Assembly (NCBI GenBank): GCA_013398015.1
Contig: VZRR01007600.1
Coordinates: 1,488,001 to 1,552,000, forward strand
Length of the DNA stretch: 64,000 nucleotides
Direction of reading: 5' to 3'
DNA from: Oreocharis arfaki
Taxonomy: Eukaryota; Chordata; Aves; Passeriformes; Paramythiidae
In this document: in pieces, positions 1 through 12,585 of the stretch
Position numbering within the stretch: position 1 is the first letter of the stretch
Layout of the letters: every line of letters starts with the position of its first letter
Program-made: the position numbers and the translations under genes
The notes under the pieces: model-generated
The model's database searches: none
The model's input: the letters and a program-made list of their open reading frames with translations, nothing else
Told to the model about the DNA's origin: nothing

Positions 1-255
1 TGACCTGCCTTATTGTTGAAAACTGAGGCAAAGAAGGTGTTAAGTACCTCGGCCTTTTCTTCATCTTCAGTAACTGTACTCCCCTCCGCGTCCAACAAAG
101 AATGGATATTTTCCTTGCCCCTCCTTTTGCCATTAATGTATTTATAGAAATATTTTTTATTATCCTTTACAGAAGTGGCCAGGTTAAGTCCTAATTGAGC
201 TTTTGCCTCTCTAATTTTCTTTTTGCATGACCTAACGACATCCTTAAACACGTAC
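1..255 (-). mobile_element. CR1 LINE, ORF2 fragment (endonuclease-to-reverse-transcriptase linker), 5'-truncated, open frame
   Basis: On the minus strand, about 83 codons from near 249 down to 3 read without a stop. They give the characteristic CR1 ORF2 stretch just before the reverse-transcriptase core, including KDNKKYFYKYINGKRRG and then TEDEEKAEVLNTFFASVF. ORF2 of CR1 encodes an APE-type endonuclease followed by reverse transcriptase, used for target-primed retrotransposition. The copy has no recognisable CR1 sequence right of about 255, so it is 5'-truncated there, as most CR1 copies are. It continues past the left window edge. There is no ATG, so it is not a gene on its own. The unbroken frame suggests a younger insertion than the other copies here. 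Seen: the frame and residues. Known: CR1 ORF2 order. Inferred: relative age. Confidence 0.9.
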
Positions 256-3200
256 TGAGTTGCCTGCACTCATTCTGAAACATAAATGATCTTTGCAATT
301 TAGTCAATCCAAATCTGCAGCATATCCATTTAGACCTCATAAAGATAATCACTGCTTGGAATATGGAGGAGTTAATAAGCTACAGCTACGTTAAATGGAC
401 TTTCCCACCGCATACATGTGGTATTTTAAGAGAGGCCACAACAATATATTTTTGGACATAGTTTCAGGATTCTTTATTTATGCAGTGCTTGAATTAGACC
501 TCTATAACGTGCTGCACATGGGATACCCACTTCGTGGTAATTCAGGTACTCAGTCTGCTTTAGTGTGCAACTGCCAGTCCAGCCATTGAAATCTGTGAGA
601 AGGCATTTTACAATGGCATTCTCTGTGCTGACTGAGCAAACTTCATCAGTAGATAAAAAGTAGATAGGGCAAAACCGCTTCCTGTGTCATTCAAATAAGG
701 CCTACTCTAGACACTCATGTCAGAGGATATTATGCATAAAACACTAAGGCCATCTGAAGAATCAGATTGGTATTCCTCTGCCTGAATTTGCTACTCAAAA
801 AGCAAATTCAGGCAGTTGTTAAAAGTTGTTAAAGAAATCAACTGTAGGTATCAGAGTGTATTGGGACATGGTATTAAACTGAGGTTTTTATGCAAATGGT
901 AGGGTGATGGTCTCTGACCTCTTAACAGATCAAATACAGTGTTTTTTCCCTGTGAGACAAAATTATCTCTACAGTCCTATCTTTGGTAAAGGACAGTGCC
1001 GCCCAAAAAGCAGTTAAATGTAACCTGAGTTCAGAGGACTTCACTAAGTCAAGTGGCAAGTATACTCTCGTCAGAAGACTGTTTTAATAAAATACACATA
1101 TTCAAAAAAAAAAATCTTAGAGATAATAAAGCAAGTTAGGATGACAGCAACTTTAGGAAAACTGACAATTAAAAGATTTTAGAAAAGCAGAGAAATACTT
1201 GTTCGGTCTTTATAGAATACTGTCAAACCTTCCCAAGGGCAAAAATTGCCTTCCTGAAGATTCATGTGAAAGTTGTATTCAGATCAAATATTGTCTTTTT
1301 TTTTTCCAAACTACTGAATTATGATGAAACCATAAAATATAACCAGCAGAATACTCTCCCATATTTAGAATATGAGCATCAGATTAAATTTTTTACTTCT
1401 TTTTGCCCACCCACATAAGCAGTCTAAATACTCTTTCCCTTACATTTGTGATAAGCAAAAGTGTTTACTTTCAGAGCAAGAAGACTGCTTAATTAGTAAG
1501 ACTTACTTACTATTCTCTGGAGGATAAAAAGTTTCAAGAATGTCAATGCAAAGCAGTGCATATTATTCCAAGAATAATAAAAACTAGCAAGATAAAGTTT
1601 AAAATGAAAGAACAGCCAACCACTGGTGGTCCAGCTGAAAAGCAGCAGTACTCGAGAATTTGCTCTCTTTCACGTGCTGTGATTCATTTTAGAGGCAAGA
1701 TTGTAACGTTCATGTTTATCGATTTTAGCTGTTGTCTAAATGTTTAATTACAAAGAACATCCATACATTTTGCAAAAATATTTAAAGAATGGTTAATACA
1801 TGAATGGGGGTGTTTCCCTCATGTCTACTCCCGCAGAATTTATCGTTATGCAAGATTTCGCAACCCAGTTTTGTCAAAAGACAACCAGATTGCTCTCCAG
1901 CCTCACTGTGCCAGATTTACGAACTCTTAAACTTGCTATGGTCTAGAAAGGCTTTTTTGCTATCAGTAAGGAAGACTTTGGCACAGAAATTCTGATTCGT
2001 TGTGCTGGCTTAACTCAGTTAGCAGCTAAATTAGCAACATTATAGTCCTAAGTTTTCCATAATTAGCAAAGTACACCCCAAAACATGATTCAGCTCTCAG
2101 ATGAAGTAAGTTTTTCAGTGGGAAATTTTTCTCTCATTTTGCTTCTTAAATGACACTCTCCAAACCTCATGAAAAAAGGTTTTGTTTCTTTATTCATCTA
2201 TTGACACTTTTTTCTTTTTCCTTCTGAAAGAGACAATGCCTGGACCACAGATCGCTACGACGAGACTTTATGAATACTACCACTTACAAGCAAGGTCCCA
2301 ACTAGATGTCAAACACAGCTGACTCATTTATCTGAATTGCAGCCTCCTGTTTATGTCTCCTAGAAATGTCTTCTGGTATTCTATTTTTTCATTGGAAAAA
2401 ATGAAAATTCCTGCACTTTGTGTTGTGAAGAACATCACCTAGAGTCTTCTTTCCCCTTATGCTATGGAAGACTTTTTACAGTCCAAACTTGCACTAAATA
2501 TAATCTAATTTTCCTTGGTTATTATCATTATCCTGCATATACCTAAATCTGACTAGTAATTCTTCACTTAATTATTCACAAAAATAATGTTTCTGAAGGC
2601 TCCACCATGGTAATTTCGCTATAAAATAGAATCTTATATTTGACTTGATCAACTAATTTCTCTACCTCTATATTGTCTTATTTCCACCCATTTCAAGAAA
2701 TAATTAGAATGAAACAGAAGTTTGTGTGAATATGCCATTACAGGGAAAGACCAAATCATTAATTGGAAGCTGCAGAACCTTAAACTACTGTTATCATGTC
2801 TTTCAGAAAAAAAAGATTAGAATAACACTCTTTTTTAGTATAATTTTGAAAATTCTGTCAGTATTAAATGTCTTTAATATTAATAGAGAGATATCCCAGG
2901 TCCCCTTGTTGCATAATCTACGTTTTTTGATGTAAATGTGCCTTTTGTGGGGTTTTCATAAAGCTTTATTTTTTCTTTTAAGAATTTGGCACACTCACTT
3001 GATATTAACTTTATTTTCAAAGCCTTACCATTTTTTGCTTGTGTTCTCATGATTTTCTCTTTTACTTAGAACAATTCTAAGTGTTAACCATCATCAATAA
3101 AGACTGCTAAATCATAACTATATGTTTTGATGCACTAAATTCAGCACTGTAACATTTCCCATTTTCCAACACTTCCATTAACACTAAAGTCCTTCCTTGA

Positions 3201-3954
3201 AGTGCCATAGCAGAGCTGCCAGTAATTCAGTCTGTTTTTTATTTATGTCTTTTACTCGCACTAAAGCAACATTCCTATAACAGAAATTTGCCGTTCTTTT
3301 CCATTACTTCTAACTTTAAGCACAGAACGTAAAGAAGTCCCCATTTAATTTTCTAATTTTAACCTCGCCTTCCATAACTTTTAAAGCAACTTTCCTGAAG
3401 TCATCTTTTTGATGTAGCTTATCAGCTATCATGAGTAAGTTTATAATTGGGTCATATCTCATTAGATGTGAACTAAAACGTGCAGGAATCCATCAAACAA
3501 CTTTCCTGATGCTACAAAACCCAGAAAGTTTTTAACAGATTGGAAAGATGTGTCCTTTGCCATGATGGGAGCAAAATAAAGCCCCTAGTCAATAAAGGAT
3601 CTTAACATATTTCAGAGAAACTGGCCTTTTTCTTCATCTTTTTTCCCTCTTTTTTCTTACTCACACATCACGGTGAGGTTTTTTTCTATTACAAACATTG
3701 TTGCATTGTTCTTGGTTTTATACGTAGAAATATTTGGTTCTCTTCCTGAAAGCCAATATGAAAATATAGTGTTCACTCTAGAAGCAGATATCAAACAATC
3801 TTGTATTTTTTTTTTTTTACAATTTTATTATTTTACTTTACAGTAGTACCAATTACTATGACTAAAGCATGTCAATCGGCTCTCTAAAATCATGTAAATT
3901 TTTTACACTTTTTTACACCTGATTGCCTGCAACAGTGAAATAGCTACCTGGATG
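256..3954. other. Unique AT-rich DNA, no gene recognised
   Basis: I see no gene or clear dispersed repeat. The short open frames at 395-589, 1556-1747, 1804-1995 and 2726-2935 have no recognisable protein character or splice context. An AATAAA at 1086-1091 is followed 12 bases later by a run of 11 A (1104-1114). This could be the end of an old retroposed transcript, but nothing upstream is recognisable as its body. T-rich tracts occur near 1295 and 3811. Confidence 0.6.
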
Positions 3955-4145
3955 GGTGAGTGGAGAGCAGCGGATATTGTTCATCTTGACTTCAGTGAGA
4001 CTTCCAACACTGTCTCACACAACATTCTCATAGACAAATAGGGAAGTGTGGACTGGATGAGTGGATGGTGAAGAGGATTGAGGACTGGCTGAACAGTTCA
4101 CATCCTAGAGGGATGAAATGAGTGGCACAGGGTCTAGTTGGTGTG
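3955..4145 (+). mobile_element. CR1 LINE fragment, reverse-transcriptase motif region, decayed
   Basis: In one forward frame the sequence reads AADIVHLDFSETSNTVSHNI. This corresponds to the CR1 reverse-transcriptase block usually seen as V-Y-LDFSKAFDTVSHNIL. The first catalytic aspartate of the polymerase (in LDFS) is kept, but the neighbouring KAFD has become ETSN. A stop follows a few codons later. Beyond it, further frames give degenerate versions of the 'CGLDEWTVRWIENWLNGR' region, with more stops. It is a dead internal fragment with neither end of the element. Weak similarity might continue near 4621-4720 (FAGNTKV resembling the CR1 FADDTKL block), but I did not include this. Confidence 0.85.
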
Positions 4146-6253
4146 TAGGTTGAATGAAGTGATGTTGTAAAACAGATGTACAGGATTCTTCCTTGGACTT
4201 CCACGACAGAGTAGTAACCTTATCTCCTTGCATTCCTCACCATGTTCTTTAACTTCTGCAACAAACCTCTACAAAAAAGACCCAACACTACTTCATGTCC
4301 TCAGGTGATGAATAAGGCTGGAGTTCTGTAGGGAAAGTAATCTATAATCCTGTCCACAGTCTGTATGCAATATTACTTCAGTAAATTTTCACAAGTCATC
4401 TTTATGCAGGTATATTTAAACTTTTAAGTGCTTCTTTTTCAAACCTCCAAAATGGTGTTCTCTTAGTGTAGTTTTGGATGTTTTTTTCCCTTCACTTTGA
4501 AAAAATGTGGCTGAAGAAACAAAGTTAGTCATGTAGCATCTTACTGAAAACATCTTATGGAACCATGTCATCAGTGTCGAGGAAATGTTAAGAAGCCTTA
4601 CCAAACAATTATGTTGCATAGTTCCCTCTGTGGTTTTGCTGGCAATACTAAGGTGCTAGATCAATTCAGAGCACCAGGCATTGTCTGTTAAGCCATGTAT
4701 TACCAGAGAGGAGATATGACCCAACTTTGGTTAGCATTGACTGTGACTATAGTGCTTTTTGGAATTGAGGACTGAAGTAACTTTTCTACAGGAACGATCA
4801 TATTCTCTCTTTAGTTTAAAGTCTTTAGATAGGATTATGCATATCTGATAATTTGTTAAATGCTTTAATTTTTTCTCAATATCTTAAGCAGATAATTTAT
4901 TAAATGCTTTAATTTTTCTACAATATACTAAGAATATTTCATTCATACTCTTATGAAATACCAGTAATTAGATATATTACGCTTGGAGAGGATTTTCTAA
5001 AGATTTTGGAAATATTTTCTTCCCTTAAACACACTCTATAAATACATTATATTTATAGACCTTTTACTTGAAAAGATAGAATATTTAACTGAATAATGTT
5101 AAAATGTAGATATGTTTTCTCTTTGCATAAATTTGTGGAAGCTTTGATTAGGCCACAAATGGTATTTTAATCTCCCTGAGACTTCCAAACAGTAATTACA
5201 GCTGGTAGCTGTTAGATGTACTATAGGAATGTGGATCCTGCTAGGCAGCCCTTTCCCGGAACTGCAATATCACAAATAATTTTTTTAAATAACTGCTGTT
5301 CTTTCTAATCTGATGGTAATTTTTTCGTTCAATGTATATTGGTTTCTTGCTTACCTTCTATAGCAGAATTCAATTCTATTCAGAAAAATTTGTTTGCTTC
5401 ACATGAAAGGATCTTCCTTATGAAGACTGCCTCATTGAGGCTAAACAGCCTTATCGTCAGCCCCAGGAAATGCTACAGTATTGCCACCTCTGGAATTTCC
5501 AGCTCGACGGAAATATAAAAGTGGGAACTCAAGCTCACAATTTCACAAGGAAATCTTACACATGTAGAGAAATGTTTCCAGTATCAACTAGAACTCAAGA
5601 ACTGTGCATGCACATCCCAGAAACCATGACAACACTCAACATGGGTCATTCCTTTAAAACCTTCATATGAGATCACGGCTGTATCATTAACCGTAGAGCT
5701 TACCTTAGCCTTGTGATTTCACTGGAATGGTTAATAAAGATGTGGTAGACCACACATCAGCCACATTGAAAGATCTTTGCAAAAATCATATTAAAATATT
5801 AGTCAGACATTTTTGTCTCAGTTTTAAAGTCTTAGCTCATGCATATCCAGCCTGCTTCCCTCCCATGAGGTAAGGCTGAAGAAAAGCAAAACGGTTCTTG
5901 TAGATTAGGTTGACAACTCTGTGTCAAAGAGGATTACTGAGGAAAAGGGACATAAAATAACCTGTTCTAATGAGAGAGAGACAACAGCCCAGCCCAAAAA
6001 TAAGGGAAAAGGAAACAAGAAAAAAATAGTGTTAATCAAGACACGTAAGTTCTCATTCAGCAAGGGTGTGTGCCTACCCTTCAACACAACTCTTACTTGT
6101 GTGGAGTAGGTAAAGTCACACATATTCTTGGTCCCTTTCTGCATGGGTGTTGTCACTGGGAGGCATGGTGTGTTGTTGGCAGTAGCTTTTTTACACACAA
6201 TATTGCGATTTGAAAATTTGCTAGGGATGGAAGACTTTAGGAGTTGTCTGGCA
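4146..6253. other. Unique AT-rich DNA with a 44-base tandem duplication
   Basis: Apart from the duplication at 4847-4932 (listed separately), this holds no recognisable gene. Minus-strand frames at 4416-4619 and 5905-6312 have no recognised domain. The right end of the longer one is antisense to the CR1 tail that begins at about 6254. Confidence 0.55.
4847..4932. repeat. Two-copy tandem duplication, period 44
   Basis: Copy 1 (4847-4888) and copy 2 (4891-4932) both start GATAATTT and continue TTAAATGCTTTAATTTTT, then CAATAT and CTAAG or CTTAAG. A few substitutions and one length change in the T run separate them. It is AT-rich and non-coding, and best explained as a local replication-slippage duplication. 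Confidence 0.85.
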
Positions 6254-6459
6254 AGATTAGGAAAAAGTTTTTCAGCCAAAGAGGGTGGTTGAGCACTGAA
6301 AGAGGCCACCAAGCCTGACAGAGTTCAAGAAGCATTTGGACAACACCCTTGGGGACATGGTGTGACTTTTGGGGTGTTTTGTGCAGGGCCAGGAGTTGGA
6401 CTCCATGATCTTAATGGGTCCCTTCCACTTCAGCATATTCTATGAGTCTATGATTCTAA
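6254..6459 (+). mobile_element. CR1 LINE 3' end (3' UTR tail)
   Basis: This matches the CR1 3' untranslated tail. A 'GATTAGGAAAAAGTTTTTCA' segment corresponds to the usual 'attaggaagaaatttcttca'. It is followed by a degenerate 'GAGTTCAAGAAGCATTTGGA', then GTTGGACTCCATGATCTTAA and GGGTCCCTTCCACTTCAG. The end is TATTCTATGAGTCTATGATT, the octamer-type CR1 terminus. Only the last 200 or so bases are present, so the copy is strongly 5'-truncated. It has many substitutions and no coding capacity. Confidence 0.93.
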
Positions 6460-7066
6460 GATAGGAATCATATTTTGGTTGCAGTTGAAAATAAAGAAAA
6501 ACTGATGCAAAAAAAAAGCATATATAAAGCAATAATCTGATTTCACAATTCTTCAAAATAAAGATAAAAATTAGTATGATTAAGGTGAATTACTGTAGAA
6601 ATTCTCTACTGCCTCTCCCTGAGGTCAGAGGAAATTAAACAATATTGAAGTCAGATTCTTGGGGGTTTTAATGTGTCCACTGAACACAGTGCATTCAGAT
6701 GTTTTATGTCTAGTATAACAAAATAAATAAATATATGTGAATAAAATTAGCTGTCATGAATTCTGTTCAAAATAGGGAAACTGGCTTGAGTTGTACGAGT
6801 TAAGAACTTAAAACTGCAAAAATATTGATCTCTGATGTCTTCATATATTATATGCAAGATATTGATCATTAGCATTGTATTTACAGCAGTTTTGGTGGCT
6901 CTTCTTCTATCAGCATTCACGAGACACATAAATGTGTCATTAAATGTGTGAGTCTCACTCCAGAGTTTCTGTTAGGGAGGGTTCTTGCAACTAGGGTGGA
7001 CATCTCACATGGAGTCTAAGGATTCTCATTTCTCTTGACTTGGCTTGAGTGTAGAATCTCAGACGG

Positions 7067-7088
7067 CAGTCTAACTGAAGTTAGACTG
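7067..7088. repeat. Perfect 9-bp inverted repeat, 4-base loop
   Basis: CAGTCTAAC and GTTAGACTG flank a TGAA loop. No T-run or gene end is associated with it, so a transcription-terminator role has no support in this eukaryotic context. It could form a small hairpin in RNA. Confidence 0.8.
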
Positions 7089-8393
7089 AGACCATTATTA
7101 TTTCTGTGGCCAGGGGAATTAAAAGTGACACAGTCCATTCTCAGGCCTAGGTTTCCTGGCTGGCAAATAAGTACTTGTTTTACTTTCACCCAGAGTTGAA
7201 GAGCTTAAACCAATCTAGTTTTTGAGATGAGGGAATTTGGAATTCCAAACTAACAGAACAATATAGATGCACACAGACAGACCTTTTTAAGTGCAACCCC
7301 TGAGCATGCTTAGTGACAGGCAATTCTAGCTGCTTCACCGACTCTTATAAGCAATCAGCTACCTTAGAATCGAAAATTAACCATCCTTTAACAACCAGCT
7401 TTTTGTATTCTAATATGTTTACTATCTCTATAGTTCTGTAAGCATTCTAGGCATTTCAAACCACTTGGGATGTTGCAGTTAGGGGTGCTACAGAAGCAGC
7501 AAATGTCAGTAAAGCAGAGATGTCTTGTGCTCCTACAAGCAACTGGAGAACTTCTCATGTGTAAGCAAATGCCTGCAGAACCTAACCATGTTATTTCTGT
7601 GTCCTGGTTTTACCATACTGCGAAGGTCCTTGTCCTCCATCAACAAACAGAGACATCCAAGCTGCCAGGCAGTCCAAGGAACCAACTGCATCAAAACTGT
7701 GTATGTGCACGTGGCAAAAGCTGACCTTGACATATCTGTCACTTTGGAGTATGCAGTACCACAGAAAATTTAGGTGCATATGCACAGAAATGTCAAAGAT
7801 TAATTACCTTTATTAATGTAGAGATCATTCTTGTTGTCTCTGCTTTACTTTCTCCCTACCCATATATACAAACACTATTTTTGACACAGATGATGGAGAG
7901 AGCATGTGAAAGCCTGATATCTTAGAGAGGAATATCCTGACCCAAATTTCTCCTTCCACACAAATTTTATTTGAAGTCCCTAAATAATAGCTGTTTAAGC
8001 AGTTTCAGTTGTGCAGGATGTGTTCTGATGTGATCTATTTGGAGAGGACAGCCAGGGGTAGTACAGAGCCCATCAGCTGGTCATATATATCCATGAGCAG
8101 TTCATTGCCACTATATGCAGTAATCAGTAGATGTGCCCAACTCAAAGAATATCCCTCCAAAACTCAAAAACAATATACTCCTACAGAAATCAGGTATCAC
8201 CAAACACTTACATTTCAATAATTCAAAACCATTTGAAGACACTTTTATGTAATCTTGCATTTTTAAAATTTACCTTTTTTTTTTTTAACTGCTGCACTTG
8301 TCTGCATATCTTGTGGTTTCTTTCAATAAAATGCAGTTTCCCACAATCTCAACACATTCAATTCTCCTGGAAACAATACTTTTTACAGGTTTA

Positions 8394-8444
8394 CTGTCTA
8401 GCAACTGCTCTGATTGTTTTCTGTCTAGTAACTCCTCTGATCGT
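8394..8444. repeat. Two-copy imperfect tandem repeat, period 27
   Basis: CTGTCTAGCAACTGCTCTGA (from 8394) recurs as CTGTCTAGTAACTCCTCTGA (from 8421). There are three mismatches in 24 aligned bases. It has no coding or mobile-element context. Confidence 0.8.
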
Positions 8445-8620
8445 CTAATTCCAAAAAAGAAAACATCACTCATGGATTTTCATACTGATGGTTTCTAGGC
8501 AAGAAGAAGAAAAAGCTTCTGTATTTCACTGAATTGAACACTAAGTGTACTCCGGACTTTTAATCTAAAGTGTGATGGGAAATAGAGGTTGATAAAAGAA
8601 AGCGAGACTGTAGTCAAGAC

Positions 8621-8644
8621 ACAGTGATAAACACAGTGATAAAC
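8621..8644. repeat. Perfect tandem repeat of 12 bases, two copies
   Basis: ACAGTGATAAAC occurs twice back to back. It is minimal local slippage. Confidence 0.85.
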
Positions 8645-11600
8645 ACTTACCACCTTGGTCCTCGAACACCAGACCCTACATACTAGTGACAGTTCCTCTG
8701 CCAATAATTAGATGAACTATCTTCGAGGAAAAAAAAACCAAAAAACCCAACCAAGCTACAAAACTGGCTTTGAGATAGCTTTCCATCTGTAACAGCATTG
8801 GAGAAATGTCCCAGGACACAGACAGTCACGTTGCTTGGAAAGCCTTTAAAAATTGAAAATTAATGCAAAAATAGTCTCCTAGTCTGACACTTATTACTGG
8901 AAACATAAAATACCCTCAGAAACTTTCTGGCTCAAAGTAACAAGTTAGATAATGACAGAATATGAATCTGGACAATAAATGATAATTTATTTTAAAAAGT
9001 GGTTTTGCTATCTCAAATTACTATTGGATTTTTTCCTGAATAAACCCTTTTTTTTAGCATTGCATGCAATTTAGCATTGTACACAATGCTAAGAAGTTTC
9101 TCAGCACAGTTGCTTTACTTTAGTAGTGCATAGATTGGTCTTTTACCTCCATGGCATATATCGGTTCCTGATGCCATTAGGTTCTTTAGAAACAAATATA
9201 AATCATGCTCTTTTAAGAAATCACTGGAAATCCAGTGGTTCCCCCGACACACTCGTGCTCTCTTTTAAGCTTTACCTTTTACTAGGGTTAGACAAATTTT
9301 AAATTTTCTATTTTTATACCAATATTGCAATGTTGTTTTATGCATAATACGTATCTTTTCTCCTTGTATAAAGTTAATTTCTTTTATTTATCTTCTCCTG
9401 TACCTCTGTAATTATACTCACTGGACACTTAATTGATGTCACTTCTTAGGGGAGCTTTGTCACTGATGATATGCATGCATTTTCTTGGTCAATAAAATGC
9501 CAAACCACACACATGACATTTTTCTGAAAGCAAAATACAAAATAAACAGTCTGACTTTTGCATTGGTGCTTCAGATTTCAAGAAGGTTTACAAAGAAATG
9601 AGGTAAACATGAATGCTGTAGATAGAAAAGAGTTTGATGGACTGATATAGAAATAAATGGTCTGGGGGATTTTGGGGCACTCAAGGTCTTTCCAGGTGGC
9701 ATGCTTGTAATTTGGAGATACAAATAAAATTGTCAGCTCTACCTGTCAGGATCACATTTTCTGGATGTCGAGGATGGGGAGCTCAGAGGAAAGATTTAAC
9801 AGCTGAACCTTGATATGTGCACTGTGAAAATTTGATCTCTTAATGGACAAAACAAAGGTGCCTTTTCTACTTTCTTACTGTAATTTCATGTTTTCCAAAG
9901 ACTTTTATTTGTGCTGTCATTCTTGAAATAGAAAGTACCAACAATTTTAACTGTCAAGTGTCATTTAATGAAAAGGATGAACAGTCCAGTTGAGTTTTTT
10001 TTAATGTACAGTTTTAAAGACAACAGCAGTGAAACTTTTCCTGTACTCTGCAACTGTTATTGGAATTAAGTGTTCATGTTATTTTTTTAGCAGCTCCACC
10101 TCCTCCATCGGAGGTATTTCTCAGATGAGTAAGATTTCAATGGTTGAAGGTTTTCAACTGTGTAAGTTCCTTTCCTCGGGGATCGTAGTGAGCCTAAATC
10201 TCGCCATCTTTTAAACACAAGATCCATCTCTTAATTCAAGTCTTCCTTTAATATCAGAGCATGACCACAAGGCTTTTGACAAAAGGATGGATGACCAAAG
10301 GAACTTGGAGATTTTAAAAAATTGAAAGTATAATAAGGGAGGAAATAGATTGTCTTTCTTGACAACAATCACACATTCTCATTTTGAAGAACTGCAAATC
10401 TCTAAATGAACTAATGTAATTTTCTTACGGAGATAACCCTTAAACAGCAAAAATCTCATTCACTGTGAACCACTACACAAAAATACCTTCCTGCTTTTGA
10501 CCTTTCTATCAAGGGTTATCAAGAGGTCTTCAGTCTCCCTTGTTATATTTCTACCCATTCAAGTGCTCTTTTGAGCTCCTCTCTTGAAATTTAGGACATT
10601 CATTAGGCATGGACTGTTCACTGCAGTATAGGAAAAACATGACATTTGATATTTTTATCATAGGTCACTAAAGGTCATTTCTCTAGCAACATGTAATATC
10701 AAGCAGGAAGTAGTCATAAGCATGAAGTCCTCAGCCTGAAGTCATGAGCTCATTTATTACCACCAAGTAATTTTAATAGACTTAGCAACTGTGTCACTGA
10801 TAATCATATTCTGTCTATTCAATATCAGAGACAATAGCAAAATAATCTTCCAAACGACATATGACAGACATTTATTCATCACACAGATAAAATTTGCCAT
10901 TGTGTTAACACAATCTGGACATGTTTTTCAGATAGATTTGCTCCAGGTGTATTGCAGAATCATATTTGGGTGGACCAGAGTGAATGCTGATCTGTATATT
11001 TTGCTGAAGTGTGTGCCTCATTCTTAACTAAGAGCATTCCCCTGGCTATATTCACACTATGGGTATAGCTTTCCAGTGACCTTGCCATCTATACAAAATT
11101 ACTCTGATTTCACTGCTTTCTTGTGAGGTGACAGAGAAATAATTTAGTTATTATGTAAGTGCAATATTATTACAAATGCAATATACATGGTATTATTTAA
11201 CATTAAGACCTAATACCTTTTCAAAGCCACACTTTCAAAGAACTCCTCAGCTCTCCTGTTGTAACCCTGCTTTTACATTTATTTTTATTTCAACATTCAT
11301 TCCATCTAAACAGGTTGTCAGCCTGGTCCAAGATGTCGGGTGATATATAGCTTGGATAACTCCAAAAGAAAGCTCTGTCTTTTCCCTTTTTCAGTCAAAG
11401 TGTCACATCAGTCAAAGTACGCTCCACTGCTATGTTGAGTACAGAGATGTTCTTATCACCCACAAACCACCAACCAGTTTTACTGGTGGATTCATCTGTG
11501 AGGAGATGGGAGCAGTTACAGGGAAAAGGATTAGTGAGATTAAATGACAAAAGACTTGGGCAAATGATGCTCGAATTCTTGTTTCCAGGAAGGAATAATG

Positions 11601-12585
11601 AACTATTCACAGAAGGTCTGTGAAAAGGAAATGCAAGATAAAAGCCATATTTAACAAAGCTTGAAATCAGGTATTACAAAGTGGTCTTAAAGGAGATAAT
11701 TTTGATTTTTTATAATGAAAAGGCTTCAGTGAAAATGAAGAAGAGAATTGCTTCCCATAAACTCTATTTATAAATATTCGAATTTTTTCTGATTAGGCAG
11801 CACATTTATTCTGCACGCCATTTTTATTGTGTAAGAACCTGTGGTATTTCTTTTATGTTGTTCTTTGATTAAGCATTTCCCAAATGATCAGCTAGGCCAG
11901 CAGAAGATATTTTCACTCACAGCCTCAGAAATGTGATAATTTATATGTAAATGATTATTTATACAACATTATTTATGATTAGTGGGATTCAGAAATTAAG
12001 AAGACAAGATGAGTCTGAATTTTTGACTATCACCTTTGAAATGATGACACATGCTTAGAAATTACTTCATTGGTAGCTAAGGAGCAACTGGAGAGATAGA
12101 AGGTGGTTTTATTATTATTATGCCTACGGCAACATTACTGTAACTGCCTCTTTTTAAATTGAACAAATGTTTTATTATGTTTGCTAGTGCCCAAACCCCA
12201 CAAAAGAAAGATGTAGTAACTGCAGTAGCAGATGGCTAAGCCTGTGTGACTACCAGTGGTTTTGTCTTATTATTTCTATCAATCAATGAACTTTTAAGTT
12301 TCTTTAGTGCTATTTTGGTCATGTTTATTCTTATTGTGCTGCTACATTAGAACATTGTATGAAAGTCTGTTCCATGATAATTTAAATAGTAGATGGTGAG
12401 GTGTTTGCTGCCTGTGTTACTCCTGAAAATGAAGATTCTTCTGTTATTATGCCTACAACACACATACAATGACATTTTTATTTAATTTTTGTAGTAGAAA
12501 TTACATTGGGATTATGAGGAGCACAGGCAGATGTTCTTCCTCTCCTGCTCAATAAACAATCTATATTACAATATAATTACAGTAC

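Larger units (their letters stand above)
6460..12585. other. Unique AT-rich DNA with small repeats and a hairpin
   Basis: No gene was recognised. Small structures listed separately are a hairpin at 7067-7088, two short tandem duplications at 8394-8444 and 8621-8644, and a possible micro-exon at 10091-10133. A T12 run lies at 8275-8286. The block 7470-7785 is open in two forward and two reverse frames (60-84 codons). That reflects few stop triplets in slightly GC-richer DNA, not an identifiable protein. Confidence 0.55.

Noticed and set aside
4621..4720. Possible continuation of the CR1 reverse transcriptase (FAGNTKV like FADDTKL)
   Set aside because: One short similarity without supporting flanks; too weak to annotate.
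5905..6312. 135-codon minus-strand frame
   Set aside because: Its start is antisense to the CR1 tail beginning at about 6254. The remainder has no recognised domain and no splice or promoter context.
7067..7088. Hairpin as a transcription terminator
   Set aside because: Intrinsic terminators are bacterial. There is no T run and no gene end here.
7470..7785. Four overlapping open frames on both strands
   Set aside because: Simultaneous openness in several frames reflects few stop triplets in this composition. No frame has a recognisable protein.
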